From contig KE159591.1 in NCBI GenBank assembly GCA_000403255.2, positions 572,075 to 636,074 on the forward strand: DNA of 64,000 nt. Reading direction: 5' to 3'. Under the pieces are notes generated by a model that was not told the DNA's origin, searched no databases, and was given only the letters and a program-made list of their open reading frames with translations. Below are positions 51,641 to 59,308 of this stretch, in pieces. Both the position numbers and the translations under genes were made by a program. Each line of letters opens with the position of its first letter. The first letter of the stretch is position 1. Source of the stretch: Lachnospiraceae bacterium 3-1 (GTDB taxonomy: Bacteria; Bacillota; Clostridia; Lachnospirales; Lachnospiraceae).

Positions 51641-51688
51641 AAAAACCGCTGTTGCATGGTTGTGTATGTTTCCATGTAGCAGCGGTTT
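51640..51688. terminator. bidirectional terminator
   Basis: AAACCGCTGTTGCATGG (51643-51659) pairs with CCATGTAGCAGCGGTTT (51672-51688). Seven T residues follow on the minus strand, so it mainly ends the convergent XRE-TPR gene. Confidence 0.75.
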
Positions 51689-51745
51689 CGTGCTGGCGGT
51701 ATTTAGTTGGGAATGTGGCTTGATATACTGGTAGTTGCCAATATT

Positions 51746-52669
51746 TTAGTCTTTCTTCATATCCAGCCTTTTTGCACTTTCTTCAGCCATGTCTGCTTCA
51801 ACATCAAAGCCATTTTTACGAAGTTTCTCAGCAATTTCCTGATACAGCTTATATGCATCCTTGTCCTTCCCTATTTTTTCATATAACATCGCCTTGCAAT
51901 ATAACTCATCATAAAAAGGTGTTCCTATTGCACCGGCTCTGTCAAAATATTGGATTGCCTCATCGTATTTTTCAAGCTTCCCGCAAACTTCTCCGCCATG
52001 GATATATAACTCCCAGGCATCCGGAAATTTTTCTACGGCCTTTAAAAAACATTCGTAAGCTTCCTCTATTTTACCCGCATAAATATATGACACAATCAGT
52101 AAATCCATTTCTTTGGGATTCTCCGGCTCTGCTTCTGCCCTTGCTTTTTGCTGGCGGACAGCTTCCTCCCCTTTCCCCACTGCAAAAAGGAAAGAAATAC
52201 GGCAGGCGCAGGCTCTGTAGAATAAATTTTCATCAAAGTCGGAGCCTTCTTTCAAAATAGTATCATACCACTCCATCGCCGTATTTTTACAATATTCAAA
52301 CATCCACTGATGAATGATTGCATAATTCCATTTATCTTCCACGGAAAGTACACCGCCATGCATAAGCTTTTTATACTCCAAAAGACAATGTATAAAATCT
52401 TCCGGTTTCCGTGTCTTTTCATAAACAGCGGCCAGACGTTGTGCATAGTTATTGTATGCAACTGCACTCTTTTTGTAAAAATCATCTACCGTTACCCCAT
52501 AGAGCCTTGCTAAAACAGGAAGAGTCAAAACATCCGGCAAAGTTGTCCCGCATTCCCATCTCGAAACAGTCTGTACATTTACGTTCAGATGGTTGGCTAC
52601 CTGTTCCTGTGTATGATTTTTCGACAAACGAAATTTTTTTAAGTTTTCACAAAAAATAGTTTGATCCAT
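51746..52669 (-). CDS. XRE regulator with TPR domain
   Basis: A 307-residue protein. Residues 8-64 are a helix-turn-helix (FRLSKNHTQEQVANHLNVNV QTVSRWECGT). Residues about 85-300 are helical repeats (EEAYECFLKAVEKFPDAWEL, YDEAIQYFDRAG, KDKDAYKLYQEIAEKL), typical of TPR folds in quorum-sensing or stress regulators that bind peptides. The ribosome site is weak, GAGGTGATGAGAT. Cargo gene; regulated set unknown. Confidence 0.85.
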   Translation of the reverse strand: MDQTIFCENLKKFRLSKNHTQEQVANHLNVNVQTVSRWECGTTLPDVLTLPVLARLYGVTVDDFYKKSAVAYNNYAQRLAAVYEKTRKPEDFIHCLLEYKKLMHGGVLSVEDKWNYAIIHQWMFEYCKNTAMEWYDTILKEGSDFDENLFYRACACRISFLFAVGKGEEAVRQQKARAEAEPENPKEMDLLIVSYIYAGKIEEAYECFLKAVEKFPDAWELYIHGGEVCGKLEKYDEAIQYFDRAGAIGTPFYDELYCKAMLYEKIGKDKDAYKLYQEIAEKLRKNGFDVEADMAEESAKRLDMKKD

Positions 52670-52813
52670 ATCTCATCACCTCGAAATTTATTTTTTAGAA
52701 GCTTCTGGATTAGATTATAGTAAAAAATAAAAAAGAAGGTAATGTCTTATTTTGTGAATAGTATCGCAAAATTTGTATAGCCATAAACAAACTGACGTAG
52801 GTTGTGATATGAT

Positions 52814-53821
52814 TCACAATTCTTTTACCAGACATAGAGTCAGCTCATCATCATTCCTGCAGACAGCATCTGTTTCATATATTTTTTCCTTGTAATACAC
52901 ACCCTTTCCGTCAGGAATATAGCCTCTTTTTATATAGAACCTCTGGGCAGGTCCGTAGTCGCTGTTTAGGCAGACGTCCAGATATATTTTATTGCAATGC
53001 TGCCTGGCGATGTTTTCTGCTGTATCCAATAACATAGCAGCTATTTTCTTCCGCCGATATTTTTCGAATACAAACAAATCTACGATACCCGGAATATTAT
53101 GTCCGGCCAGCCCGCCCCATCTGCATTTGTAGTACAAAAAGACATATCCTGCCACGGCGCCGTTGTACAGTGCAAGCAACGCGGTACACTCTCTCTTTTT
53201 CTGATTATCCAACTGCCGTTTTAAATAGTCGATGTTCTTCTGGCTCTCGTCGCCATCCGCCCTGCAAATGAGCGGAATATCATCATAATCCATGATGCGG
53301 ATATCTATGCATAAACGGTTGATCCTTTCCCATTCTTCTCTTAAAACAGAATAACACAGTGTATCGCTTTTATCGCGGGCGTGCTTTCTCAATCTGCCTT
53401 CATAGGTAAAGGAACATTTTTCCAAAACTTTTATACTTTCCTTATTATGTGACCGCACCCATGCGGCGATGGCTGATAAGTTCATCTCTTTGAATCCGTA
53501 ATCAAGCATCCTTTGCACAGCCTGCATTGCGTAGCCGTTATTCCGATACCTGGCAGCGACAGCATACTCTATTTCCATATAGCCGTCATATCGGTTCATA
53601 TCTCCTAGGCTTATAAACCCTATAAAGTTATCGTTTCTTTTATCGGCAATCACTTTAAATCCCTTGTCATTCTTCCAACATTGGATTGTATTCCGGCTGT
53701 CAGTAATCGAATTGTAGAAATCAATCCCACTTTTTCTCAAAGTCTCGTCAAGACACATTTCATATAAAGCCTTTGCATCGCTATCCTGCCAATTTCTTAA
53801 TATCAAATCTTTTGTTTCCAT
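52814..53821 (-). CDS. double GNAT acetyltransferase
   Basis: A 335-residue protein with two fused GNAT domains. The N-terminal one (residues 1-168) is RimJ/RimL-like: ILRNWQDSDAKALYEMCLDE, then VAARYRNNGYAMQAVQRMLD for acetyl-CoA. The C-terminal one has FEKYRRKKIAAMLLDTAENI and LNSDYGPAQRFYIKRGYIPD. Both acetyl-CoA loops (Q/RxxGxG/A type) are recognisable. It begins 3 bp after the ADP-ribosyltransferase-like gene's stop, so the two are translationally coupled. It may modify a toxin, drug or ribosomal protein. Confidence 0.85.
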   Translation of the reverse strand: METKDLILRNWQDSDAKALYEMCLDETLRKSGIDFYNSITDSRNTIQCWKNDKGFKVIADKRNDNFIGFISLGDMNRYDGYMEIEYAVAARYRNNGYAMQAVQRMLDYGFKEMNLSAIAAWVRSHNKESIKVLEKCSFTYEGRLRKHARDKSDTLCYSVLREEWERINRLCIDIRIMDYDDIPLICRADGDESQKNIDYLKRQLDNQKKRECTALLALYNGAVAGYVFLYYKCRWGGLAGHNIPGIVDLFVFEKYRRKKIAAMLLDTAENIARQHCNKIYLDVCLNSDYGPAQRFYIKRGYIPDGKGVYYKEKIYETDAVCRNDDELTLCLVKEL

Positions 53822-53824
53822 GGA

Positions 53825-54409
53825 TTATTCCCTCCGCAAATTGCATTCTGCAATATATCTTTCCCACACCCCTGGCAATTTTGATTTTATAAACGAAGCA
53901 TAGGAACAATCCGGGGTTTCTATCATATGCTTTTCCTTTAAGTATTCGATGCAGCATGCGTACCACCAATCCAGCTGTTTTTCCGATTTATCTTCAAAAC
54001 GCCCTACTTTCATTTTGCCCTGCTTCACATATTCCATAAACAGCGCATATGCATTCTCTACCCGGAGGAACTCTGACACTTCAACAGGTTCTGTCGCCCG
54101 TCTTGCATAGGGGATATTTTTAAATGGAATGACCTGGTTTTCTTCTGCAAGAACTTTGTAGATATATCCACTGACGCCTTCCGATACTTCTCTCAGCACA
54201 TTCGGGTACAGTTCGTGATAGACAGGTATATCACTGTCTCCTTCAAATCCATAAGGGAACCAATAATAGGGTCTTTCTACAGCGTTGCATAAATAGAATG
54301 CGGCAACCACATCCATTGTAGTCATATACACATATGGCCGATCATGGTCAGCCTGATTCGGTTTTAATACTTTAATATTTCCGGTGTTGCTTCCATGATA
54401 TAGTATCAT
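53825..54409 (-). CDS. ADP-ribosyltransferase-like protein
   Basis: A 194-residue soluble protein. The N-terminus MILYHGSNTGNIKVLKPNQA is that of small ART-fold proteins (DUF3990-like), and YVYMTTMDVVAAFYLCNA fits the second conserved block of H-Y-[EDQ] type ARTs. A third catalytic Glu/Gln is not obvious. The C-terminus is helical. It is coupled to a double-GNAT gene and follows the deaminase with the 19-bp motif between. Toxin, antitoxin or RNA-modifying roles are all possible. Confidence 0.6.
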   Translation of the reverse strand: MILYHGSNTGNIKVLKPNQADHDRPYVYMTTMDVVAAFYLCNAVERPYYWFPYGFEGDSDIPVYHELYPNVLREVSEGVSGYIYKVLAEENQVIPFKNIPYARRATEPVEVSEFLRVENAYALFMEYVKQGKMKVGRFEDKSEKQLDWWYACCIEYLKEKHMIETPDCSYASFIKSKLPGVWERYIAECNLRRE

Positions 54410-54422
54410 AACGGCTCTCCCC

Positions 54423-54441
54423 TAAACTGGAATTTATTTAT
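54423..54441. repeat. cassette-boundary motif, copy 4
   Basis: Minus-strand ATAAATAAATTCCAGTTTA, identical to 47995-48013, lies 19 bp after the cytidine deaminase stop and just before the ribosome site of the ART-like gene. Confidence 0.6.
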
Positions 54442-54459
54442 GTCGTGGATATTCAGGCA

Positions 54460-54822
54460 TCAAATCAATCTTGTTGTCCGCCCTTCTTTATCCAATAAAA
54501 TTTCAATATTTTCCACATCTCCGCCTAAATGCATCATAAATTCTCTACAAATACCACAAGATGGAATTATATTTCCATCTTTATATACTGAAACCACTTT
54601 TGTAATCTCACTTTCGCCATATGTAAGCATTGTTGATAAAGCATTTCTTTCCGCACACATCCCTATAGAGCCATCCGTGTCAATGCATATACCCTTATAA
54701 ATATTACCTTTTTTCGTGAGTACGGCAGATGCCACACTCCCTACCCACATTTTATTTGAAACATCATGGGGATTCAAAACGCTCATTGCTTCTTCATATA
54801 ACCTTTTCCATTCTTTGTTCAC
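54460..54822 (-). CDS. cytidine deaminase-like protein
   Basis: A 120-residue deaminase: Cys56 and Glu58 in MCAERNAL and Cys89/Cys92 in PSCGICRE are the zinc and proton-shuttle residues of cytidine/blasticidin deaminases. It starts MNKEWKRLYEEAMSVLNPHD. Its size and motifs fit either cytidine deaminase or a blasticidin-S-deaminase-like resistance enzyme. AT-rich, in one direction with the cargo genes around it. Confidence 0.87.
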   Translation of the reverse strand: MNKEWKRLYEEAMSVLNPHDVSNKMWVGSVASAVLTKKGNIYKGICIDTDGSIGMCAERNALSTMLTYGESEITKVVSVYKDGNIIPSCGICREFMMHLGGDVENIEILLDKEGRTTRLI

Positions 54823-54850
54823 TGTTTTGCTCTCCTTAATATATTAAAAT

Positions 54851-55162
54851 TTAGCATTCAGAATCATTTTTCAATGTATCCAAACGAATTCCTGCTTCAT
54901 CAATGTCATTCAATATATCCTCTATCCTATTTTCCAAATCATCAACTCTACTTTCTGCATCTTCAATATCTGATATCACGCCTCCAACAGGGCAGTTCTT
55001 CAATGTGATATTGCAATTATCACCAAGTTTGATATCTCCCAAGGAACACTTAGTAAATGCTATCTCTTTACATTGATCAATACATAAATGTTCAAATAGT
55101 TTTTCGAGTTTTTCTATTCTTTCCTCCAGACTTTTAATATATTCCTCTCTATCAATATTCAT
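54851..55162 (-). CDS. hypothetical coiled-coil protein with Cys-containing beta segment
   Basis: A 103-residue protein starting MNIDREEYIKSLEERIEKLE after AGGAGAAAAGATATT. Two coiled coils flank KCSLGDIKLGDNCNITLKNC PVGG, a beta-helix-like piece with three cysteines. The last 35 residues form another coiled coil (VDDLENRIEDILNDIDEAG). It is 28 bp upstream of the deaminase gene. No family recognised. Confidence 0.55.
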   Translation of the reverse strand: MNIDREEYIKSLEERIEKLEKLFEHLCIDQCKEIAFTKCSLGDIKLGDNCNITLKNCPVGGVISDIEDAESRVDDLENRIEDILNDIDEAGIRLDTLKNDSEC

Positions 55163-55349
55163 AATATCTTTTCTCCTTTCAGAATTTATCAGCACTACAA
55201 GTACCTATTTTCAATGGCTCTATTATACCGCAATCACTTTCCATCGGGAATAAATTTTACAAAAAATTCATTTTACCGTGATAAACATTATTCCCCTGAA
55301 TCTGCTCTTGTTCCGTCTTTCGTGATGGTAAGCTGCCCCTGCTGGCATT

Positions 55350-55621
55350 TCACGGCGTACAGACTCTCGGAACTTTGCAATATCAACGCAACTTATCTCC
55401 GGCAGATTGAGGGCGGGACAAAGGTTCCCAGCCTGCCCGTATTTATCAATATCTGCAACGCACTGAAAATCTCCCCTGATTATCTGCTGCGGGATGCGCT
55501 GGAAGATAATGAGGTCAGCAAAATACGGGAGCTGGCGGAACTGTGGGAAAGCACATCGCCCAGCCAGCAGGAAATCGCCGTTGCCACGATTCGGGCGGTA
55601 TTGGAGCGCAAGAAAGGTTAG
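55350..55621 (+). pseudogene. XRE regulator, N-terminally truncated
   Basis: YRLSELCNINATYLRQIEGG TKVPSLPVFINICNALKISP is the second half of a helix-turn-helix and continues to RELAELWESTSPSQQEIAVA. The first helices are missing; the upstream frame back to 55214 is unrelated. It is the leftover of a regulator from a Tn4451-like or ICE-type element. A terminator hairpin GAAAGGC...GCCTTTC (55621-55653) follows. Confidence 0.6.
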
Positions 55622-55661
55622 AAAGGCCAGCCGGGTAGTCGGCTAGCCTTTCCATGTCCAA

Positions 55662-56039
55662 TCAGATATAAATCAGTTCGCTGTTTATGATTTCCCCCGC
55701 CCGGTTGCGGATATTGTTCATCCGGCCTACCCATTCAAGCTGGTTTTGGGCTTTCAGTTCCTCCGTCACTCCCTCGGCGGCTTTCATCTGCTCAATGATT
55801 AAGTCCAGCCGTTCCTCCGCCTGCTCGTTCAGGTCGACAAGGTATGTCCATAATTTCCCGGTCAGGATAAGAAAGCTGTACTATGCTGGGTGTTCCTGTT
55901 TGAGATATTCCCGGCGCAGCCGCCCATAGCGTCCGATGGGGCGGCTTTCCTCCGGCAGCTTCAAGTCCGGGATGTAGTAGTCGCCTACCAGAATATAATC
56001 AATGCCGTTCTCTGTGATTCTTTCTTTCAGTTTTTCCAT
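55662..56039 (-). pseudogene. TnpV-like protein with in-frame TAG
   Basis: MEKLKERITENGIDYILVGD YYIPDLKLPEE ... REYLKQEHPA is followed by TAG (about 55883), then the same frame continues YSFLILTGKLWTYLVDLNEQ and VGRMNNIRNRAGEIINSELI to 55662. Intact TnpV proteins have Leu at the TAG position. TnpV is a small protein of serine-recombinase transposons, role unknown. Only the N-terminal 52 residues would be made. Confidence 0.7.
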
Positions 56040-56271
56040 TGTCGTTCCCTCCTGTGGCGGAAGGCTCGTCACTGGCCAGCTCAATCACGTCCATAATGCC
56101 ACAATCCAGCGTTTCACAAATACGGGCAAGTGTGTCCATGCTGATATGTTTCCCTTCTTTGCCCATGTTGGCAATCATATTTGTGGTCAGGCCAGCGGCA
56201 AGCCTTAAATCCTCTTTCCTCATGTTGCGCTCTATCAATGTGTGCCAGAGCGGTTTGTAGCTGATGTGCAT
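55999..56271 (-). CDS. small XRE-family regulator
   Basis: A 90-residue protein starting MHISYKPLWHTLIERNMRKE after AGGGAGAAAA. It has a Cro/CI helix-turn-helix (DLRLAAGLTTNMIANMGKEG KHISMDTLARICETLDC). It overlaps the TnpV gene by 41 bp, the usual order in Tn4451-like transposons of Clostridia. Likely controls transposon genes. Confidence 0.8.
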   Translation of the reverse strand: MHISYKPLWHTLIERNMRKEDLRLAAGLTTNMIANMGKEGKHISMDTLARICETLDCGIMDVIELASDEPSATGGNDNGKTERKNHRERH

Positions 56272-56524
56272 TTTTCTCCCTGCCTTTCTGCCCCGGATGG
56301 GCGTTTACACCCATTATATCAGGATTCTTGCCAACTCACAAATATTTCTTGACGGTATCGCCGGTTCCGTCTGGATTGTGCTTTTCCTTTCCTCTTTTGA
56401 TTACCTCTAATTAGCCGTGACCTGCTTGATGCCCTGTGATTTTGCTCATGTGAGATAAAGAAGTAAAAGAAGTGTAAAAAATTTTGCCGTTCCCTGTCCG
56501 GCTGACTGCCGGACGGGTCGGGCT

Positions 56525-58036
56525 TTAGTCGGGCAACTCTACCTTGCCGACAAAAGAGTAATAGATTTCGATTTCCTGTCTGCGGAGCTTCCCCCGGCGT
56601 TTCCCGTCAAGGGCTTCCGATTCGTGGATTACGATTTTCTCCACAAACTCCCGTAACAGGGTAGGGGTGAGTTCCTCAAAGCTGGTGTACTTGCGTACCA
56701 CTTTCATAAACTTTTCAGCGTTTGCCGTGGCTTCCAGCGTCTTAGAAAGCTCGCTCTGCAAGGCGGCGGCTTTCTCTTTCAGTTCCTTTTGCTCGGCTTC
56801 GTAGTCTGCCGAAAGCTCCGTGAAACGCTCGTCCGATATGCGCCCGGTCACGCTGTCCTCATACAGCCGCTTGAAGATAGCGGAGAGTTCCGCAATCCGT
56901 TTTTCTGCCGCTTCCAGCTCTTTCTTTTTTGCGGCGTTCCGGCGTTTGCTCCCGTCCTCGGTCTGGTCGGTCAACAGCTTCATAAACCGGGCTTCATGCT
57001 TGGCGGCGTAGCTGGTGACTTTCCGTAAATTCTCGGTCACTCCGGCGGTCAACAGGTCGGTGCGGATAAAATGCGCCGTACAGTCTGCCGTGCGCTTCTT
57101 GTAGCTGCCGCATATGTAGCAGTCCTGTTTCCGTTTTTCGGTCTGATACCTCTGCTGGTACATGACGCTTCCGCAATCGGCACAAAAGAGTATGCCGGAG
57201 AACAAGCCCACTTCATCATAGCGGTTAGGGCGTTTGCGCTGCTTGCGTAGCTCCTGCACACGCTCCCACGTGTCCTTGTCGATTATCTGCTCGTGGTGGT
57301 TCTCGAAGATTGCCTGTTTGTCCTCGCTGTTGTAGATAATCTTGCTGCACTTGTAGGATTGTGTGGTGGTCTTGAAGTTCACAAGGCAGCCCGTGTATTC
57401 CCGGTTTTCAAGGATATGCACCACGGTATTCGCCGCCCACTTGCACTCGTAGCCGGGGTGGTAGCGGCGTGTGCTTCCCGTCCGGCGGTATTCCAGCGTT
57501 CCCGGCGTGGGGATTTCCTGCTCGGTAAGCATACGGGCTATCTTGGTCGGTCCATTCCCCGCAAGGCATAAGCTGTAAATCTGCCTTACTACCGGGGCGG
57601 CTTCTTCGTCAATGATGAAATTTTCGTCCTCGTCCATGAGGTAGCCGTACACGGGCTTGCTTGTGACGGGCTTCCCACTCATGCCTTTTGAGCGTTTTAC
57701 CGCCCGGATTTTCTTGCTCGTATCCCTCACCAGCCATTCGTTAAAAATGTTACGCAAGGGCGCAAAATCATTCTCGCCCTGTGCGCTGTCTACGCCGTCA
57801 TTGATTGCAATGAAGCGGACGCCGTTCTGTGGGAAAATCATTTCTGTGTACATTCCCACTTGTAAATAATTTCGCCCTAACCTTGACATATCCTTTACGA
57901 TAACCGTTCCCACAAGCCCCGCTTCAATGTCGGCAAGCATGGACTGGAAGCCGGGTCTTTGGAAATTTGCCCCGGAGAATCCGTCGTCTATGTAAACGCT
58001 GTCTTTGATACAATTTGATTTTTCCTTAAACCCCAT
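56525..58036 (-). pseudogene. large serine recombinase, catalytic N-terminus lost
   Basis: A 503-residue frame. GFSGANFQRPGFQSMLADIE, DMSRLGRNYLQVGMYTEMIF and NDGVDSAQGEN belong to a TnpX/TndX-type large serine recombinase. The recombinase domain (PVYGYLMDEDENFIIDEEAA), the zinc ribbon (CADCGSVMYQ ... CYICGSYKKR) and the coiled coil are intact. The first about 40 residues with the catalytic serine (YxRxS) are missing, replaced by minisatellite DNA from which the ATG derives. It is inactive. Confidence 0.8.
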
Positions 58037-58148
58037 GATTTTTTACCGATACCCCGCGATTTTTTATCATACTCCATGATTTTTCCTATACCCCGTGATT
58101 TTTCCCCATACTCCACGATTTTTCCTATACTCCGTGATTTTTCCCATA
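58031..58148. repeat. minisatellite, six copies of an 18-21-bp unit
   Basis: Units start at 58031, 58052, 58072, 58091, 58111 and 58130, with consensus CYCCRYGATTTTTYMYMATA and length 18-21 bp. The array lies exactly at the truncation of the serine recombinase and upstream of the unknown plus-strand gene. There are no spacers of CRISPR kind. On the minus strand it encodes 13-residue peptide repeats (EKSRGIGKIMEYD), probably by chance. Confidence 0.85.
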
Positions 58149-58162
58149 AAAAATCAAAAGCT

Positions 58163-58192
58163 TTGGAAATATCCTGGCATCCGTGGTATAAT
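58163..58192 (+). promoter_or_regulatory. promoter of the unknown gene at 58225
   Basis: TTGGAA (58163-58168), an 18-bp spacer and TATAAT (58187-58192), followed by AAGGAGG 9 bp before the ATG. The minisatellite lies directly upstream. Confidence 0.6.
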
Positions 58193-58224
58193 TGCTTCAT
58201 TGAACACTTAAGGAGGCACACGGA

Positions 58225-59226
58225 ATGGACGTATACCATGATAACAATATATGGGGGAAAGGCTCGCCTGAAACCAAGCTGACAGCCCTCCCTGTCAATC
58301 ACTCTTTTCTTTGGGGAGAACAGGAAATACTTATCCCAGCAGTCTATGTAGGCAAAGCAGGCGCCGCCCTCGATGTATGCGCAAAAATCCCGATAGAAGA
58401 TATGGCGGCATTTCTGAAAAAATGGGATTATGAGCGGCGGATGTCCCTAAAAACCCCAGAAGAATTTGAACAGATAGATGCGGACAACCCTGGAAGCAGG
58501 GAATTTGCCGTAGAAATATGCCTTGATGGTACGCCACTGGTGCGCCACATGAGCAGCAGCCTGAGATGGTATCCGGAAAATGTAATTCAGATGGGGAATG
58601 TACCTGCCAGCGAAGACGGTTTTGAAAATAACAAAACTGCGGAGGAATGGATGGATGCTTATGCCTGCGACAGGGAATGCTGCTGGTATTTTGAACGGCT
58701 TTGCTATGACTGGGACGGAGAACCGATACTGTCCCCTCAGAAAATATCACTTGCTTTCCAAGCAAACTTAATCTCCATCACTGCGGGGCATTTTTCCTCT
58801 GGCGTTTCCTGCGATAGCAAAACGGTAAAGACAGCCCATCCCATAACCGGTCAGGAATACACTCTGACACTACATGGCTGCGAACAGATCAGGAACAGCT
58901 TCGCAGAAATTGGAGCGAAAGGTGTGGTTTACCCAGAATACTGCCAGATACTCTCTTACAGCATTGCACCAGAAATAGACCGCAGCCTTTTTTGCATCCG
59001 CGACTGCGCAGAAGGCGACCGCCCAAGAATGGGTGATGCCCAAGGGCAGCCGGGCGGGCCAGACGGCCCCACAGCAGTTTTTATGGCCGGGAAAAATGCC
59101 GCTCCTGACAAACGGATGGCAGCTTCCTCCCTGCATTTTGAGCCTGTGTCAGAAGTGCAGTGGCGGATGGTATTCCAGATAAAGCCAAAGAATGATGCAG
59201 AAATCAGCTTTCCCATCAAAGCATGA
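58225..59226 (+). CDS. hypothetical soluble protein, 333 residues
   Basis: It starts MDVYHDNNIWGKGSPETKLT, 8 nt after AAGGAGGC, and has no signal peptide or membrane segment. Notable parts are PAVYVGKAGAALDVCAKIPI, AFLKKWDYERRMSLKTPEEF, a cysteine-rich centre (YACDRECCWYFERLCYDWDG) and a proline/glycine-rich stretch (GDAQGQPGGPDGPTAVF) before the last beta segment. It has its own promoter and is the only plus-strand gene of the last 8 kb. I do not recognise the family. Confidence 0.7.
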   Translation: MDVYHDNNIWGKGSPETKLTALPVNHSFLWGEQEILIPAVYVGKAGAALDVCAKIPIEDMAAFLKKWDYERRMSLKTPEEFEQIDADNPGSREFAVEICLDGTPLVRHMSSSLRWYPENVIQMGNVPASEDGFENNKTAEEWMDAYACDRECCWYFERLCYDWDGEPILSPQKISLAFQANLISITAGHFSSGVSCDSKTVKTAHPITGQEYTLTLHGCEQIRNSFAEIGAKGVVYPEYCQILSYSIAPEIDRSLFCIRDCAEGDRPRMGDAQGQPGGPDGPTAVFMAGKNAAPDKRMAASSLHFEPVSEVQWRMVFQIKPKNDAEISFPIKA

Positions 59227-59266
59227 TCCCACACAAATAGCAGCATAAACATTAACCACACATAAT

Positions 59267-59299
59267 CCCCCGGAGCCGTTTTCTTCCCTGCTCCGGGGG
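59267..59299. terminator. GC-rich hairpin between convergent genes
   Basis: CCCCCGGAGC (59267-59276) pairs perfectly with GCTCCGGGGG (59290-59299). It sits between the convergent stop codons of the unknown gene and the recombinase. No T-tract, so termination is likely but not certain. Confidence 0.55.
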
Positions 59300-59308
59300 A
59301 CTATATTC

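Noticed and set aside
58031..58148. Possible CRISPR array
   Set aside because: Units are 18-21 bp in direct tandem without unique spacers, and there are no cas genes in the window. It is a minisatellite.
57988..58302. Minus-strand frame with 13-residue peptide repeats
   Set aside because: It is the translation of the minisatellite, has no ribosome site, and overlaps the recombinase and the promoter of the plus-strand gene.
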